Part shown: piece by piece, positions 45,809-53,060 of the stretch
How the letters are laid out: each line of letters begins with the position of its first letter
Numbering within the stretch: the first letter of the stretch is position 1
Assembly: GCA_028285145.1 (NCBI GenBank)
Contig: JANQQC010000062.1
Location: 1 to 64,000, forward strand
DNA length: 64,000 nt
Direction of reading: 5' to 3'
Source of the DNA: Hyphomonadaceae bacterium
Lineage (GTDB): Bacteria > Pseudomonadota > Alphaproteobacteria > Caulobacterales > Hyphomonadaceae
Notes under the pieces: model-generated
What the model was told of the DNA's origin: nothing
Database searches by the model: none
Seen by the model: the letters and a program-made list of their open reading frames with translations, nothing else
Translations under genes and position numbers: made by a program

Positions 45809-46378
45809 TTATGCTGCTTTGTAAGCTTGGTCAACTGGTACGCGAATCTCTCGCTCAGCACCGAGAAACGTCAGCAACACCTTGGCGCTGTGCTCGTCAA
45901 TCTCAATCACCTTGGCCGGATAATCGGCAAAGCCCTGCGTGTTGATCCGAACCATGTCGTTGACTTCGTATTCGTACTTGTAGCGCATCTTCCGAACGAA
46001 CGGAGAGTCGACGAAATTCCGCTTGTCCTCGCGGATCAGGAACTCCTCAACCTGGTTTGTGTCCAAAACGGCCGGCGAGCCTTCAAAGCACACCACGCCA
46101 TTGATGAACGAGAAGTCGGTGAACAGCGCATACCAGTTCACCGGGCCTGTAAACGCCACCAGGACATAGCCCCACATGGTCGGGTAATCCTTTGCCCGGC
46201 CTTTGCGACGGCAATTGCGGTGCATGCGGACGCTGCGGCGCTCATACGGCACCACAGCCCTCACGCCGCCATCTCTGAGGATCTTGGAGCACCGTAGCTC
46301 CTTCTGGCTTGGAACGCGCAGAGCAAACCACGTATCCGCGGGCTTCGGCTCGATGGCTATGGCTTGTTGGGTTGTCAT
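45809..46378 (-). CDS. NusG-like transcription (anti)termination factor
   Basis: 189 aa from the ATG preceded by GGAGG (10 nt); the frame upstream is antisense noise. Residues ~16-118 form a NusG N-terminal domain: DTWFALRVPSQKELRCSKILRDGGVRAVVPYERR and MWGYVLVAF. Residues ~136-185 form a KOW domain: YEVNDMVRINTQGFADYPAKVIEIDEHSAKVLLTFLGAEREIRVPVDQ. NusG paralogues bind RNA polymerase and change pausing or termination. Located at the end of the leftward regulatory genes and followed by an intrinsic terminator, so it likely controls read-through into the late genes. Confidence 0.85.
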   Translation of the reverse strand: MTTQQAIAIEPKPADTWFALRVPSQKELRCSKILRDGGVRAVVPYERRSVRMHRNCRRKGRAKDYPTMWGYVLVAFTGPVNWYALFTDFSFINGVVCFEGSPAVLDTNQVEEFLIREDKRNFVDSPFVRKMRYKYEYEVNDMVRINTQGFADYPAKVIEIDEHSAKVLLTFLGAEREIRVPVDQAYKAA

Positions 46379-46536
46379 TGCGGGCGGACCTCCACGAGAT
46401 AGGCAACGTAATGGACCAGACCGAGGCCCATGGCACCGACCAGTGCCCACAACGGCATCAAGACCAGCAAGGCCGGCCAGACTTCTTTCCAGAATGCCTT
46501 GCGCCACGCTTTGGCTATGGCTTGCTGGGTTCTCAT
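46375..46536 (-). CDS. Small single-pass membrane protein
   Basis: 53 aa. The start lies in an ATGA overlap with the gene before it and its stop overlaps the NusG-like start. A hydrophobic helix (WPALLVLMPLWALVGAMGLGLVHYVAYL) fills residues 20-47. The first 24 bases resemble the first 24 bases of the NusG-like gene, a sign of local duplication. Function unknown. Confidence 0.5.
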   Translation of the reverse strand: MRTQQAIAKAWRKAFWKEVWPALLVLMPLWALVGAMGLGLVHYVAYLVEVRPQ

Positions 46537-46859
46537 TGGGTGTGCCCCTCAAGATAAAGCTCTTGGACGCGTTTGCGGCAGTGGTCCTGGGCTCTTCGCT
46601 CCTTCCAGAGCGTTGCGTTCGGACCGCATAGCCGGATGCACTCTGCGGCGTTGTGGGTCGTGTCATTCATGCATTTGTCCGCAAGCGTTTCCGCCTGCTG
46701 GAGCGCTGCCGCCCTTTCTCGCCTGTCTTCGTTGGTGCCCGAAACCGCGCCAGCAACAATCGCGATGAAAACCAAAGCAGCCACGGAGAAAATGAGTATG
46801 GGCGCAACGACATCAACGACATTGAAGATTTTGCGTCGCCATTCAGCTTGTGTGGTCAT
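46533..46859 (-). CDS. Single-pass membrane protein with Cys-rich domain
   Basis: 108 aa. A membrane helix at about residues 17-40 is followed by a charged outer domain with four cysteines (CMNDTTHNAAECIRLCGPNATLWKERRAQDHC) that could form two disulfides. Linked to the next gene by a 4-bp overlap. Unknown; the small membrane proteins here could act on the host envelope early in infection. Confidence 0.58.
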   Translation of the reverse strand: MTTQAEWRRKIFNVVDVVAPILIFSVAALVFIAIVAGAVSGTNEDRRERAAALQQAETLADKCMNDTTHNAAECIRLCGPNATLWKERRAQDHCRKRVQELYLEGHTQ

Positions 46860-46878
46860 GGGTGTCCCCCTTGGGTGG

Positions 46879-47157
46879 TTAGGCCTGAAGCTGTTGCCTT
46901 GGCAGAACGCCGTATTCAGCCGTGAAGTCGCGCATCACTTCGCCAGTGCCGATGAATGCCGGAGCCATGGTTGGCCCCATGATGCTGAGAAAAATACGAG
47001 CGGTGCGCCGAACTTCTTCAAGCTCATCGGGCTCTAGTTCCCAACAGGACACGACCATGCCGCGATTGCGGAAGATGGGCAGCGGCGACACGTCATCCCG
47101 GCCCAGCGGCGGTTGCAGAACGAGGTTCGCACCATCGAATTCAACAGCGTGGGCCAT
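46879..47157 (-). CDS. Phage protein, unknown function
   Basis: 92 aa, mixed alpha/beta, with LPIFRNRGMVVSCWELEPDELEEVRRTARIFLSIMG. Begins in a TGATG overlap with the preceding gene. This type of small protein is common near phage replication genes; no function known. Confidence 0.58.
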   Translation of the reverse strand: MAHAVEFDGANLVLQPPLGRDDVSPLPIFRNRGMVVSCWELEPDELEEVRRTARIFLSIMGPTMAPAFIGTGEVMRDFTAEYGVLPRQQLQA

Positions 47158-47492
47158 CAGGCGTTCCCCCTCGTTGGATACACTGCCGATGCGAGCTGAC
47201 TGGTGATCTCTTCCATCTCAACGAATATTTTCTCCATCCGCTCTTCGTCTTTGTCGGTGACGTCGGCACCTGGTTCCAAGAACTCGACCATTGAAGCCCA
47301 GAGGTGCTGGGCACCCGCAAAATACGCCAGAGCGCATTCGCGAATCTGGACTGGACCTGCATCCTTTGGCATGACCGTCAGGCAGTAAGCCGCATAGCCT
47401 GCCATGATCAGCTTGCCTTCATCGGTCAGCTCTTCCGTGGTCTTGTGAATGGCTTGCTCGAATGCTTCTCGGCGGCGTTTTGCTTCACCCAC
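47157..47492 (-). CDS. Phage protein, unknown function
   Basis: 111 aa from a GTG. The opening MGEAKRRREAFEQ is a start shared by many unrelated small bacterial and phage proteins. Mostly helical. Lies 32 bp after the primase-helicase. Confidence 0.58.
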   Translation of the reverse strand: MGEAKRRREAFEQAIHKTTEELTDEGKLIMAGYAAYCLTVMPKDAGPVQIRECALAYFAGAQHLWASMVEFLEPGADVTDKDEERMEKIFVEMEEITSQLASAVYPTRGNA

Positions 47493-47524
47493 GGGTCTAC
47501 TCCTTTGCTTGCAGAGAGAGGCGG

Positions 47525-49018
47525 TCAGTCATCTGCGACCTCCGCCAACATGCGTTCGACTTCGTTTCGGGCGATGTGCTCCATCAGGCCGGATGACGGG
47601 ATGTAGCGGAGATAGAATGAGCCATTCCGGCCCATCTCGCGGCGCTTGGTCTTCCAGACGATGATCTCGGCGATGTTCGTAAGCCCCGCGACCGGATGAA
47701 GCGTGATACCGTTGTAGGGCTTGTTGGCCCAGTGCGCGGCCCCCGAGATGTCGTATCCCCTTGGCGGTCTGAGCTTGCCGATCTCCGGCGGTTTCTTGGG
47801 GTGCGCAACGATCATGATGTGGACGTTGAACGCCCGCGCCATCTGGTTGAACATGTTGAGACCGCGCTCGATATGGCGGAAGTCGGTCTCTCCATTCGGG
47901 GCTGTGATCTCGGTCCAAGGATCCACAAGAATAAACTCTGACCGATAGCGAACGATCATGGTCTGGATGCGCTCATACAACCATTCCAGGGTGACGGTTT
48001 CGCCGGTCTCATCGTTCGACACGAAAGCGAAGCGGTCCTCGTAGAATTCGCGGAATCTGACGTCGTCATCACCACGGAAGGATGAGCGCGGATAGCCCGC
48101 CCAGATGCCCGCCACATCGTCTTCGTAATAGCGGAAAATGTCGTCTTCGAACGCGGCTACGCCGATGTTCACAGAGTGACGCTTAGCCAAGGCCGTGATG
48201 ACATTCTTGATCAATGATGACTTGCCGGTATTGGCGTATCCGGTCCACACGCTGACCTGCTTGCGACAAAGCCCGATATGCTCATCAAAGTCGGGACTGA
48301 TCCCCGTGCGGTAGACGTTCAGCGGCCCAAGCCGGGGCATGTCCCTCGGAGAATACACCCCGGACACCGGCACTGGCTTGGCGTCGTCAACCACTCTGGC
48401 AACCGCCTCTTCCCCGTGCTGCAACAGGACATCGTTCAGATCCTTGCAGCCCTTCGGATACTCCACGAAACAGCACTTGGCCTTGCCGATCACCTGGCAC
48501 AAGTCCTCGAACAGGGCCGCGCCCGGCTTGTCATTGTCCGTAGCGAGAACGACACTCTCAGCCTCAGCAATCAGATCAGCCGCATCATCGAGCGCCGGGT
48601 AAGCCTTCTGGCCCGTCTCTGCCGGCGCACCCTCCGGAATCGAGACAACGCCCGTGATGCCCGCGCTCAGCGCTGCCAGTGCATCCCATTCGCCCTCGGT
48701 GATGACGATCCGTTTGCAGCCCCGTGCCATGTCCCGAAGCCAGAGCGTTTTGTTCCCGCCTTTGCTCTGAGACCAGCGGCGCGTCTCCAGATTGCGGGCC
48801 TTGATCCCGGTGGTTTCGCCATCTCGGACGTAGGGGAAAACGATGTGGTCGCCATCAGGTGCGGGCGTTAAACCGTGCTTGTCCCTGAAGGCGCTGTAAA
48901 TCCCGGTGCGCTCCGCCGCTTCGATGTCGATTCCACGTTCGCTCAGAACCGCTGCCAGCCTGTTTCCGATGGCCGGGGCGATGTCCAAACTTGAGTCCGC
49001 AGTGGTGGCAAAAGGCAA
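47525..49018 (-). CDS. TOPRIM primase-helicase (T7 gp4-like)
   Basis: 497 aa from a TTG that directly follows an in-frame stop. A TOPRIM domain carries the acidic residues in ITEGEWDALA (E108) and LATDNDKPG (D161, D163). A RecA-type DnaB-like helicase domain has Walker A at 260-268 (GYANTGKSS) and Walker B in FILVDPW. The N-terminal zinc-binding domain that T7 gp4-type proteins need for primer-site recognition is missing from this frame but is encoded just upstream in an overlapping frame (48855-49163), so the gene looks split or frameshifted. Confidence 0.88.
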   Translation of the reverse strand: MPFATTADSSLDIAPAIGNRLAAVLSERGIDIEAAERTGIYSAFRDKHGLTPAPDGDHIVFPYVRDGETTGIKARNLETRRWSQSKGGNKTLWLRDMARGCKRIVITEGEWDALAALSAGITGVVSIPEGAPAETGQKAYPALDDAADLIAEAESVVLATDNDKPGAALFEDLCQVIGKAKCCFVEYPKGCKDLNDVLLQHGEEAVARVVDDAKPVPVSGVYSPRDMPRLGPLNVYRTGISPDFDEHIGLCRKQVSVWTGYANTGKSSLIKNVITALAKRHSVNIGVAAFEDDIFRYYEDDVAGIWAGYPRSSFRGDDDVRFREFYEDRFAFVSNDETGETVTLEWLYERIQTMIVRYRSEFILVDPWTEITAPNGETDFRHIERGLNMFNQMARAFNVHIMIVAHPKKPPEIGKLRPPRGYDISGAAHWANKPYNGITLHPVAGLTNIAEIIVWKTKRREMGRNGSFYLRYIPSSGLMEHIARNEVERMLAEVADD

Positions 49019-49163
49019 GGATCAGCCCTCCATCAATGGTGATACTGAGGCAACGGGAATTCTTCTTCTTCCGTTGGGGGCTGCACGACGGGCATGTCGT
49101 GTGGTGAGTGCCGTTCGGGCGACCCTTCGCCCAGTCGACTATCGTTTGTTCGTGGTGGTTCAT
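48855..49163 (-). CDS. Zinc-binding primase domain in a separate frame
   Basis: 102 aa from the ATG preceded by GGGGGAG. Cysteines at 24, 27, 52 and 55 (CPSC and CHHC, with SRCLSITIDGGLILAF between) form a zinc ribbon like that of T7 gp4 primase. It overlaps the end of the DUF1376-type gene by 131 bp and the primase-helicase by 164 bp, each in a different frame. After the last Cys the sequence loses protein character, while the helicase frame becomes protein-like, so a +1 shift near 49000 would fuse them. Confidence 0.7.
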   Translation of the reverse strand: MNHHEQTIVDWAKGRPNGTHHTTCPSCSPQRKKKNSRCLSITIDGGLILAFCHHCGLKFGHRPGHRKQAGSGSERTWNRHRSGGAHRDLQRLQGQARFNART

Positions 49164-50007
49164 CGTCTCCCCCGTCATGCGCATGGAACATCCCAAACTC
49201 TGCGCGCTGCTGTTCTTCGCGGTTGTCGATCTTGTGGCGGCGGATCGCCCCGCCAATGTAGCCGACCGGGTCTTGCGTCCCGCTGTCGTAGAGGCCTTGA
49301 AGCACACGCAGCGCCTGCTTGGGTCCGGTTTCTTTGATGAGCTTGCCGACCAGTGACCGCGCCTTGCGCTCGTCTTCGCCGTTGTAGCGTTTGATGTAGC
49401 TTGGCCCGATGGCCCAGCATCGCTTTCGCGGATCGAGATGGACGACGGTCTCGGACACGATGGTCCCATCGGCTTCGACACCGACCACCCCATCACGTTC
49501 CTCAAGCGAGCTTTGCTCCGACGTAGTCGGAATAGTAGAAGCGTCAGCTTCTACCTCTAGCTTCTCGCTTCTAGTCTCTCTTAGGGGCCTTGTTTCTTCT
49601 GAGTTTTCTGGGACAGTTTGGGAAATCTTTCGCGAATCTTTCGCCAAACTTTGCTCAAACATTTCCAAAAGTCTGTCCAAACGTCTGCAAACCGGCTTCG
49701 GAATTGACCGGCGTTCAGCGGCAAATTGAGACATCTCCAGAAGAGCGCGTTCGTTGATCAGGCCACCATCTGAAAGCTCTATGAGCTTGCGCTTGGCAAT
49801 GAGGCTTTCGCGGACACGGAGCCATTTCCGGGCATTCGATCCACACCATCGCGCTATGGTCTTGTCATCGGCGTAGATCGCATCGCCTGCGTCGTACATG
49901 CGAAGAACGAGATGGAGGTAAAAGGCTGTCTCGTCGCAGTTGAGGCCCACCAGACCGCCGATAAAGGCGTCGGGATAGCATTTGAACCAGGGTCCGATCG
50001 CACTCAT
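49033..50007 (-). CDS. Replication protein with DUF1376-type N-terminus
   Basis: 324 aa. The first ~95 residues (WFKCYPDAFIGGLVGLNCDETAFYLHLVLRMYDAGDAIYADDKTIARWCG) match the DUF1376/YdaU winged-helix found in phage replication initiators. A disordered middle and a second helical domain (DERKARSLVGKLIKETGPKQALRVLQGLYDSG) follow, then a low-complexity tail that overlaps the zinc-ribbon frame. Likely marks the replication origin or loads the helicase. Confidence 0.75.
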   Translation of the reverse strand: MSAIGPWFKCYPDAFIGGLVGLNCDETAFYLHLVLRMYDAGDAIYADDKTIARWCGSNARKWLRVRESLIAKRKLIELSDGGLINERALLEMSQFAAERRSIPKPVCRRLDRLLEMFEQSLAKDSRKISQTVPENSEETRPLRETRSEKLEVEADASTIPTTSEQSSLEERDGVVGVEADGTIVSETVVHLDPRKRCWAIGPSYIKRYNGEDERKARSLVGKLIKETGPKQALRVLQGLYDSGTQDPVGYIGGAIRRHKIDNREEQQRAEFGMFHAHDGGDDEPPRTNDSRLGEGSPERHSPHDMPVVQPPTEEEEFPLPQYHH

Positions 50008-50186
50008 GAATTCTCCCTCCCATGGGCCTTGATCAAAGCGTCCCGCAGCTCGCGGTACTGGGCGTCATGGCCGCTCTTCATCCACTCGCGTCGAAGCTCG
50101 TCGAGCATGGTGCGCAAATGGGGCGGGATGGACTCGAAAGCGGTCCTGCGGGCGCTGGCGCGCTTCTGTGCAGCTTCTATGGTCAT
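50004..50186 (-). CDS. Small helical phage protein
   Basis: 60 aa from the ATG in an ATGA overlap with the gene before it; it ends in the same kind of overlap with the replication gene. Charged, helical (LRTMLDELRREWMKSGHDAQYRELRDALIKAH). Unknown. Confidence 0.55.
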   Translation of the reverse strand: MTIEAAQKRASARRTAFESIPPHLRTMLDELRREWMKSGHDAQYRELRDALIKAHGRENS

Positions 50187-50470
50187 GCCGAAGACTCCTT
50201 CATTTGGAGGATGGAGGACACGCACTCGGTGACAGCGTCGACTTCAGCTTGTTTTGGGATCACCAGATCGCGGGCGTAGCAGGCCCTGCCCCCTCCGATA
50301 CCAACGACATGAAGCGCTGGTCGGGTCTTCCTTGGGGCGGACATGTCGACCTCGCCCTTTGCAATTTTTTCTTCTGCCAATCGGGCCTGAGCCAGAAGCA
50401 TGTAAGCCTGCATCTGGCGGCCGGCTTCACTGGCCTGCCTTGCCTGGTATCGAAGCAATGACGGGCTCAT
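50183..50470 (-). CDS. Phage protein, unknown function
   Basis: 95 aa; helical start and a small hydrophobic core (ALHVVGIGGGRACYARDLVIP). 4-bp overlaps with both neighbours place it firmly in the leftward replication operon. Confidence 0.57.
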   Translation of the reverse strand: MSPSLLRYQARQASEAGRQMQAYMLLAQARLAEEKIAKGEVDMSAPRKTRPALHVVGIGGGRACYARDLVIPKQAEVDAVTECVSSILQMKESSA

Positions 50471-50919
50471 GCTGCGGCCTCCAACAGACCGCTGTCAGCC
50501 ATCTCTTCAGCTCGGAGACGGGCGATTTCCTCGCGCGTGCCCGTTGCAAGGCGGTAGCCCTGCCCCCAAATCGTTTCGATACCCAGACCATGCGGCTTGA
50601 GTTTCCGCCTGAGCTTGCAAATGTAGACGTCAACGATCTTCAGGCCGGTCTCCGGGTGCTCGCCCTTGCTGGAAGCAAGATGAAGCATGTCCTTTGTACA
50701 GATTTCGCGGCGATATAGCGCGGCGAGAACACGCCGCTCGCTCGCGGTGAGCCGGAAGCTCAACGGGATCATTCCCTCCGGTGCCAGGGCGTCCTCAAGC
50801 TGCCGGATGCGCTCGTTCGCCTCCTCCAGCTCGTCACACATGCGCGCAAGTAGGGCAGCCTTCTCTCGTAGGGCTGTCAGCTCGTCCTGAACGGCGCTTT
50901 GCGATACAAGTGATGTCAT
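50467..50919 (-). CDS. CtrA-like winged-helix protein lacking a receiver domain
   Basis: 150 aa. Residues 10-45 are a coiled coil. Residues ~52-125 form an OmpR/PhoB winged helix whose recognition helix, KIVDVYICKLRRKL (94-107), and wing, IETIWGQGYRL (114-124), closely match those of CtrA, the master cell-cycle regulator of alphaproteobacteria. The CtrA receiver domain with its phosphorylated Asp is absent. The coiled coil could replace it as dimeriser, giving a factor independent of the CckA-ChpT relay. Inferred role: control of phage genes or competition at host CtrA boxes. Confidence 0.8.
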   Translation of the reverse strand: MTSLVSQSAVQDELTALREKAALLARMCDELEEANERIRQLEDALAPEGMIPLSFRLTASERRVLAALYRREICTKDMLHLASSKGEHPETGLKIVDVYICKLRRKLKPHGLGIETIWGQGYRLATGTREEIARLRAEEMADSGLLEAAA

Positions 50920-50945
50920 CTCTGCCCCCTCTTGAGGATTGGTGG

Positions 50946-51611
50946 TTAGGCCGCTGGGCGGGTGAGTTCGTAGTCGGATGGGTACTCAAGCTTCTTCCGG
51001 CATGGCGGAATCCAGCGAAGCTGCGTGTGCTGGTTTGGAGGGCCGGCGTTCAGCCAGACCACCCAGCTATAGCTTGTGGCTGTTGAGCCGGTGGGCTTGG
51101 GATCACCCTTGGTCAGCGGCACTCGTTCTGAGAAAACACACCACCAAGTTGGCGGTCGCCTCTCGAAGAACTTGTAGCGTTCAATGGACTCCACCCACTG
51201 AGTGCGAACGAACAGCGCCACGCCCTGCGTCGCCACATCGAGCGCCCGTTCGGCAAACTGCATGGCCAGCTTGAAGGGCGGATTGGTGATGACCCAATCA
51301 ACACCTTGCTTGTTGATGTGAGGCGGCCCCTGATGCGGCCAGAGAAAGTCGCAAACACGTTCTTGGTCACCGCCGTAATCATGCACGTCAGAAGCATGAA
51401 CGGATCTGAAATACTGATTGAGTGGCCGGGACATGAAGCCATTGCCACAGGCCGGTTCCCAAACGCTGCAATTGCTTAAAGTCGCCGGGTTCAACATCTC
51501 TCCACAGAGTGCGCGCGTCGCCCATGGCGGCGTACCGAAGTAGTCGAGGGAGTCGTTCGGCTCTGTGCGATCCGCCATGACAGCGGTGTGTCCTGATGCG
51601 CGCTCAGTCAT
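50946..51611 (-). CDS. DNA N6-adenine methyltransferase-like protein
   Basis: 221 aa from the ATG preceded by AGGAGG. SAM-binding motif I is EPACGNGFM, and the catalytic motif IV is NPPF (VDWVITNPPFKLAMQFAERAL), which marks amino-methyltransferases acting on adenine or a related N. The opening DYFGTPPWATRAL is common in phage Dam-like or orphan enzymes. Target sequence unknown. The 5' flank has a tiny gene ending in the ATG (TGATG-type junction). Confidence 0.8.
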   Translation of the reverse strand: MTERASGHTAVMADRTEPNDSLDYFGTPPWATRALCGEMLNPATLSNCSVWEPACGNGFMSRPLNQYFRSVHASDVHDYGGDQERVCDFLWPHQGPPHINKQGVDWVITNPPFKLAMQFAERALDVATQGVALFVRTQWVESIERYKFFERRPPTWWCVFSERVPLTKGDPKPTGSTATSYSWVVWLNAGPPNQHTQLRWIPPCRKKLEYPSDYELTRPAA

Positions 51612-51703
51612 CCCCACCTCCTGAACGCCCGCCGCCCTGCCACTGCGAGGCAGAAGAGAGCGAAGAGCATGCGTGTGAGAGAGTCGGGGCGGTAGGTGGT
51701 CAC
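51608..51703 (-). CDS. Possible micro-protein
   Basis: 31 aa from a GTG overlapping the previous stop (GTGA); it ends in an ATGA overlap with the methyltransferase. A short hydrophobic stretch (MLFALFCLAVAG) could be a membrane anchor. Supported only by the tight coupling at both ends. Confidence 0.3.
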   Translation of the reverse strand: MTTYRPDSLTRMLFALFCLAVAGRRAFRRWG

Positions 51704-51888
51704 GACCAGAATCCCCCTTCTTCCAGCAGTAGAACGAAGCTCAAATTGAGGATCGCGCCGAATACCCCACCGCCCAGAACAGCGGCTACGCGCTCCTCCC
51801 AGTCAGAAGCCCATTTCCAAAGCCGAATAGCGGTCACACAGTTTGCCAGCGTGATCAGCGCCACCATGATCGCATGATGTGCCGCCAT
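51700..51888 (-). CDS. Small two-helix membrane protein
   Basis: 62 aa from the ATG at 51888. Two hydrophobic helices (about residues 6-24 and 36-54) flank WKWASDWEERV. It lies in a chain of overlapping tiny genes in the early leftward operon. Could be an early envelope-acting protein or a second holin candidate. Confidence 0.5.
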   Translation of the reverse strand: MAAHHAIMVALITLANCVTAIRLWKWASDWEERVAAVLGGGVFGAILNLSFVLLLEEGGFWS

Positions 51889-51983
51889 CACCCCGCCCTC
51901 CCAAAGATCAGGAAACAAAGGCCAGACCAGACAGCGGCTGAGAAAGAGACAGTGGCTAGGGTCGTGGTGCGGGGGCTAGGCAT
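51888..51983 (-). CDS. Possible micro-protein
   Basis: 31 aa; its start overlaps the stop of the HTH gene and its stop overlaps the next start (TGATG). It has one hydrophobic segment (FSAAVWSGLCFLIFG). Evidence is limited to overlaps and membrane-like composition. Confidence 0.3.
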   Translation of the reverse strand: MPSPRTTTLATVSFSAAVWSGLCFLIFGRAG

Positions 51984-52224
51984 CTGGGGCCTCGATGGCG
52001 TCAGCGCGGGCCTCAAGCACCGCAGCCTTGTCTCTCAGCGACTTCGCCGTTTCCCGGAGCTGTAAAGGGGATGCGTTACCCGGAGAGCGGTGAAGCGTGC
52101 GTCCGTTCCGCTGTAGCGTCGCCCTGACGTATTCGGGCTTGCAGCCCACGCGCTCGGCAATCTCCGAACTGGATAGCTGCGGGTTTCTATCGAACACGTT
52201 CAAGACTTCGTGCTTGTTCGCCAT
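51976..52224 (-). CDS. Small HTH DNA-binding protein
   Basis: 82 aa from the ATG with GGGGAGGGG upstream. Residues 5-40 (VLNVFDRNPQLSSSEIAERVGCKPEYVRATLQRNG) form a helix-turn-helix, and a charged helix follows. First gene of the leftward regulatory and replication run after the + strand gene at 52338. Likely a phage transcription regulator. Confidence 0.7.
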   Translation of the reverse strand: MANKHEVLNVFDRNPQLSSSEIAERVGCKPEYVRATLQRNGRTLHRSPGNASPLQLRETAKSLRDKAAVLEARADAIEAPDA

Positions 52225-52337
52225 CACTCGCCCCTCCCCGGCCTCTGGGCCTTCCGGCACGGCAACTGTCGATAGGTGTAGTCTTCGCGAAGAAGCGAGC
52301 TAGTATCGGAAGCGTAGGCGTAAATTGGGGGAAAACA

Positions 52338-52784
52338 GTGAAGTATCCGGTCTTTGATGACGTGAAGTCGTTCGATATCGCCATCGCCAAGAAGGGGCCG
52401 GCGTTCCGCAAGGGCAGGAAGAACTATCTGATCAAGTGGAGCTTCTTCGACCTCAAATGGGTCGGCATGGAGCGCCATGATGAGACAGGGCTGCTCCTGA
52501 TCTACCCCGAGGGCCACAAAGGCCTCGGCATCCTCGTCCCGCCCAAATGCTTCCAACACGGACTCGGCAAAGCCAATGAACTGTTGGAGGACTATCCCGT
52601 CACATCCGAGACGCAGGTCGTGGTCTACGAGACCGCCAGCTATGGGAAGAACTTCGGGATCGGCGTCGAGGCATTCGATCACGGGATCATGCGCGCCATG
52701 GCCCTGCTCTATGGCTCTGACAGGGGGCATATCGTGCCCCTGCCGGTCAGGAACTGGATGGATCGGCCCCCGGTGCATGGTTAG
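52338..52784 (+). CDS. Accessory (moron-like) protein, unknown function
   Basis: 148 aa on the + strand between two leftward genes, with its own GGGGG site upstream. Mixed alpha/beta with YLIKWSFFDLKWVGMERHDETGLLLIYPEGHKG and a regular end. The isolated orientation and own leader, which contains a TAGTAT-like -10 near 52301, suggest expression in the lysogen. Its end overlaps the Cro-like gene tail by 4 bp. Confidence 0.62.
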   Translation: MKYPVFDDVKSFDIAIAKKGPAFRKGRKNYLIKWSFFDLKWVGMERHDETGLLLIYPEGHKGLGILVPPKCFQHGLGKANELLEDYPVTSETQVVVYETASYGKNFGIGVEAFDHGIMRAMALLYGSDRGHIVPLPVRNWMDRPPVHG

Positions 52785-53026
52785 GCGGCCGTTTCTTTTT
52801 CAGAACGCTGCGATTTTGCGCGACACTCCAACGTGTGCAGGTCTCTCCAGCTTATCTTGAGGCCACGCGCCGGCGCGTTCTCCAAAATCGCTGGCCATGA
52901 GCTTTCGGGAATGCGATTCCGGTGACGCCAAACCTGCGCCTGTCCGTAAGTCGCCTCAGCATCCTCGGCAAAATCGTCGTAGGACTTCCACCGGCGCTGA
53001 AATAGAGTAACGGCATTGGCTGACAT
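52781..53026 (-). CDS. Cro-like repressor, leaderless
   Basis: 81 aa. The promoter on this strand has TTGACA (53055-53060) and TATGAT (53033-53038), which puts +1 at about 53026, exactly the second ATG; the message is therefore probably leaderless and that ATG is chosen over 53032. The sequence YDDFAEDAEATYGQAQVWRHRNRIPESSWPAILENAPARG is the compact HTH type (Cro/YdaS-like) found opposite phage repressors. It diverges from the XRE repressor gene across three operators. Confidence 0.72.
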   Translation of the reverse strand: MSANAVTLFQRRWKSYDDFAEDAEATYGQAQVWRHRNRIPESSWPAILENAPARGLKISWRDLHTLECRAKSQRSEKETAA

Positions 53027-53032
53027 GCCCAT

Positions 53033-53060
53033 ATCATACGTTTCGTATGAGTACTGTCAA
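53033..53060 (-). promoter_or_regulatory. Leftward early promoter
   Basis: -35 TTGACA (perfect), 16-bp spacer, -10 TATGAT. Two palindromic operators (53035-53049 and 53059-53073) cover the -10/spacer and the -35. Reads into the Cro-like gene. Confidence 0.8.

Noticed and set aside
46379-46666. 96-residue N-terminal extension of the NusG-like protein
   Set aside because: It overlaps two coupled membrane-protein genes in another frame, has no domain, and the internal ATG has GGAGG.
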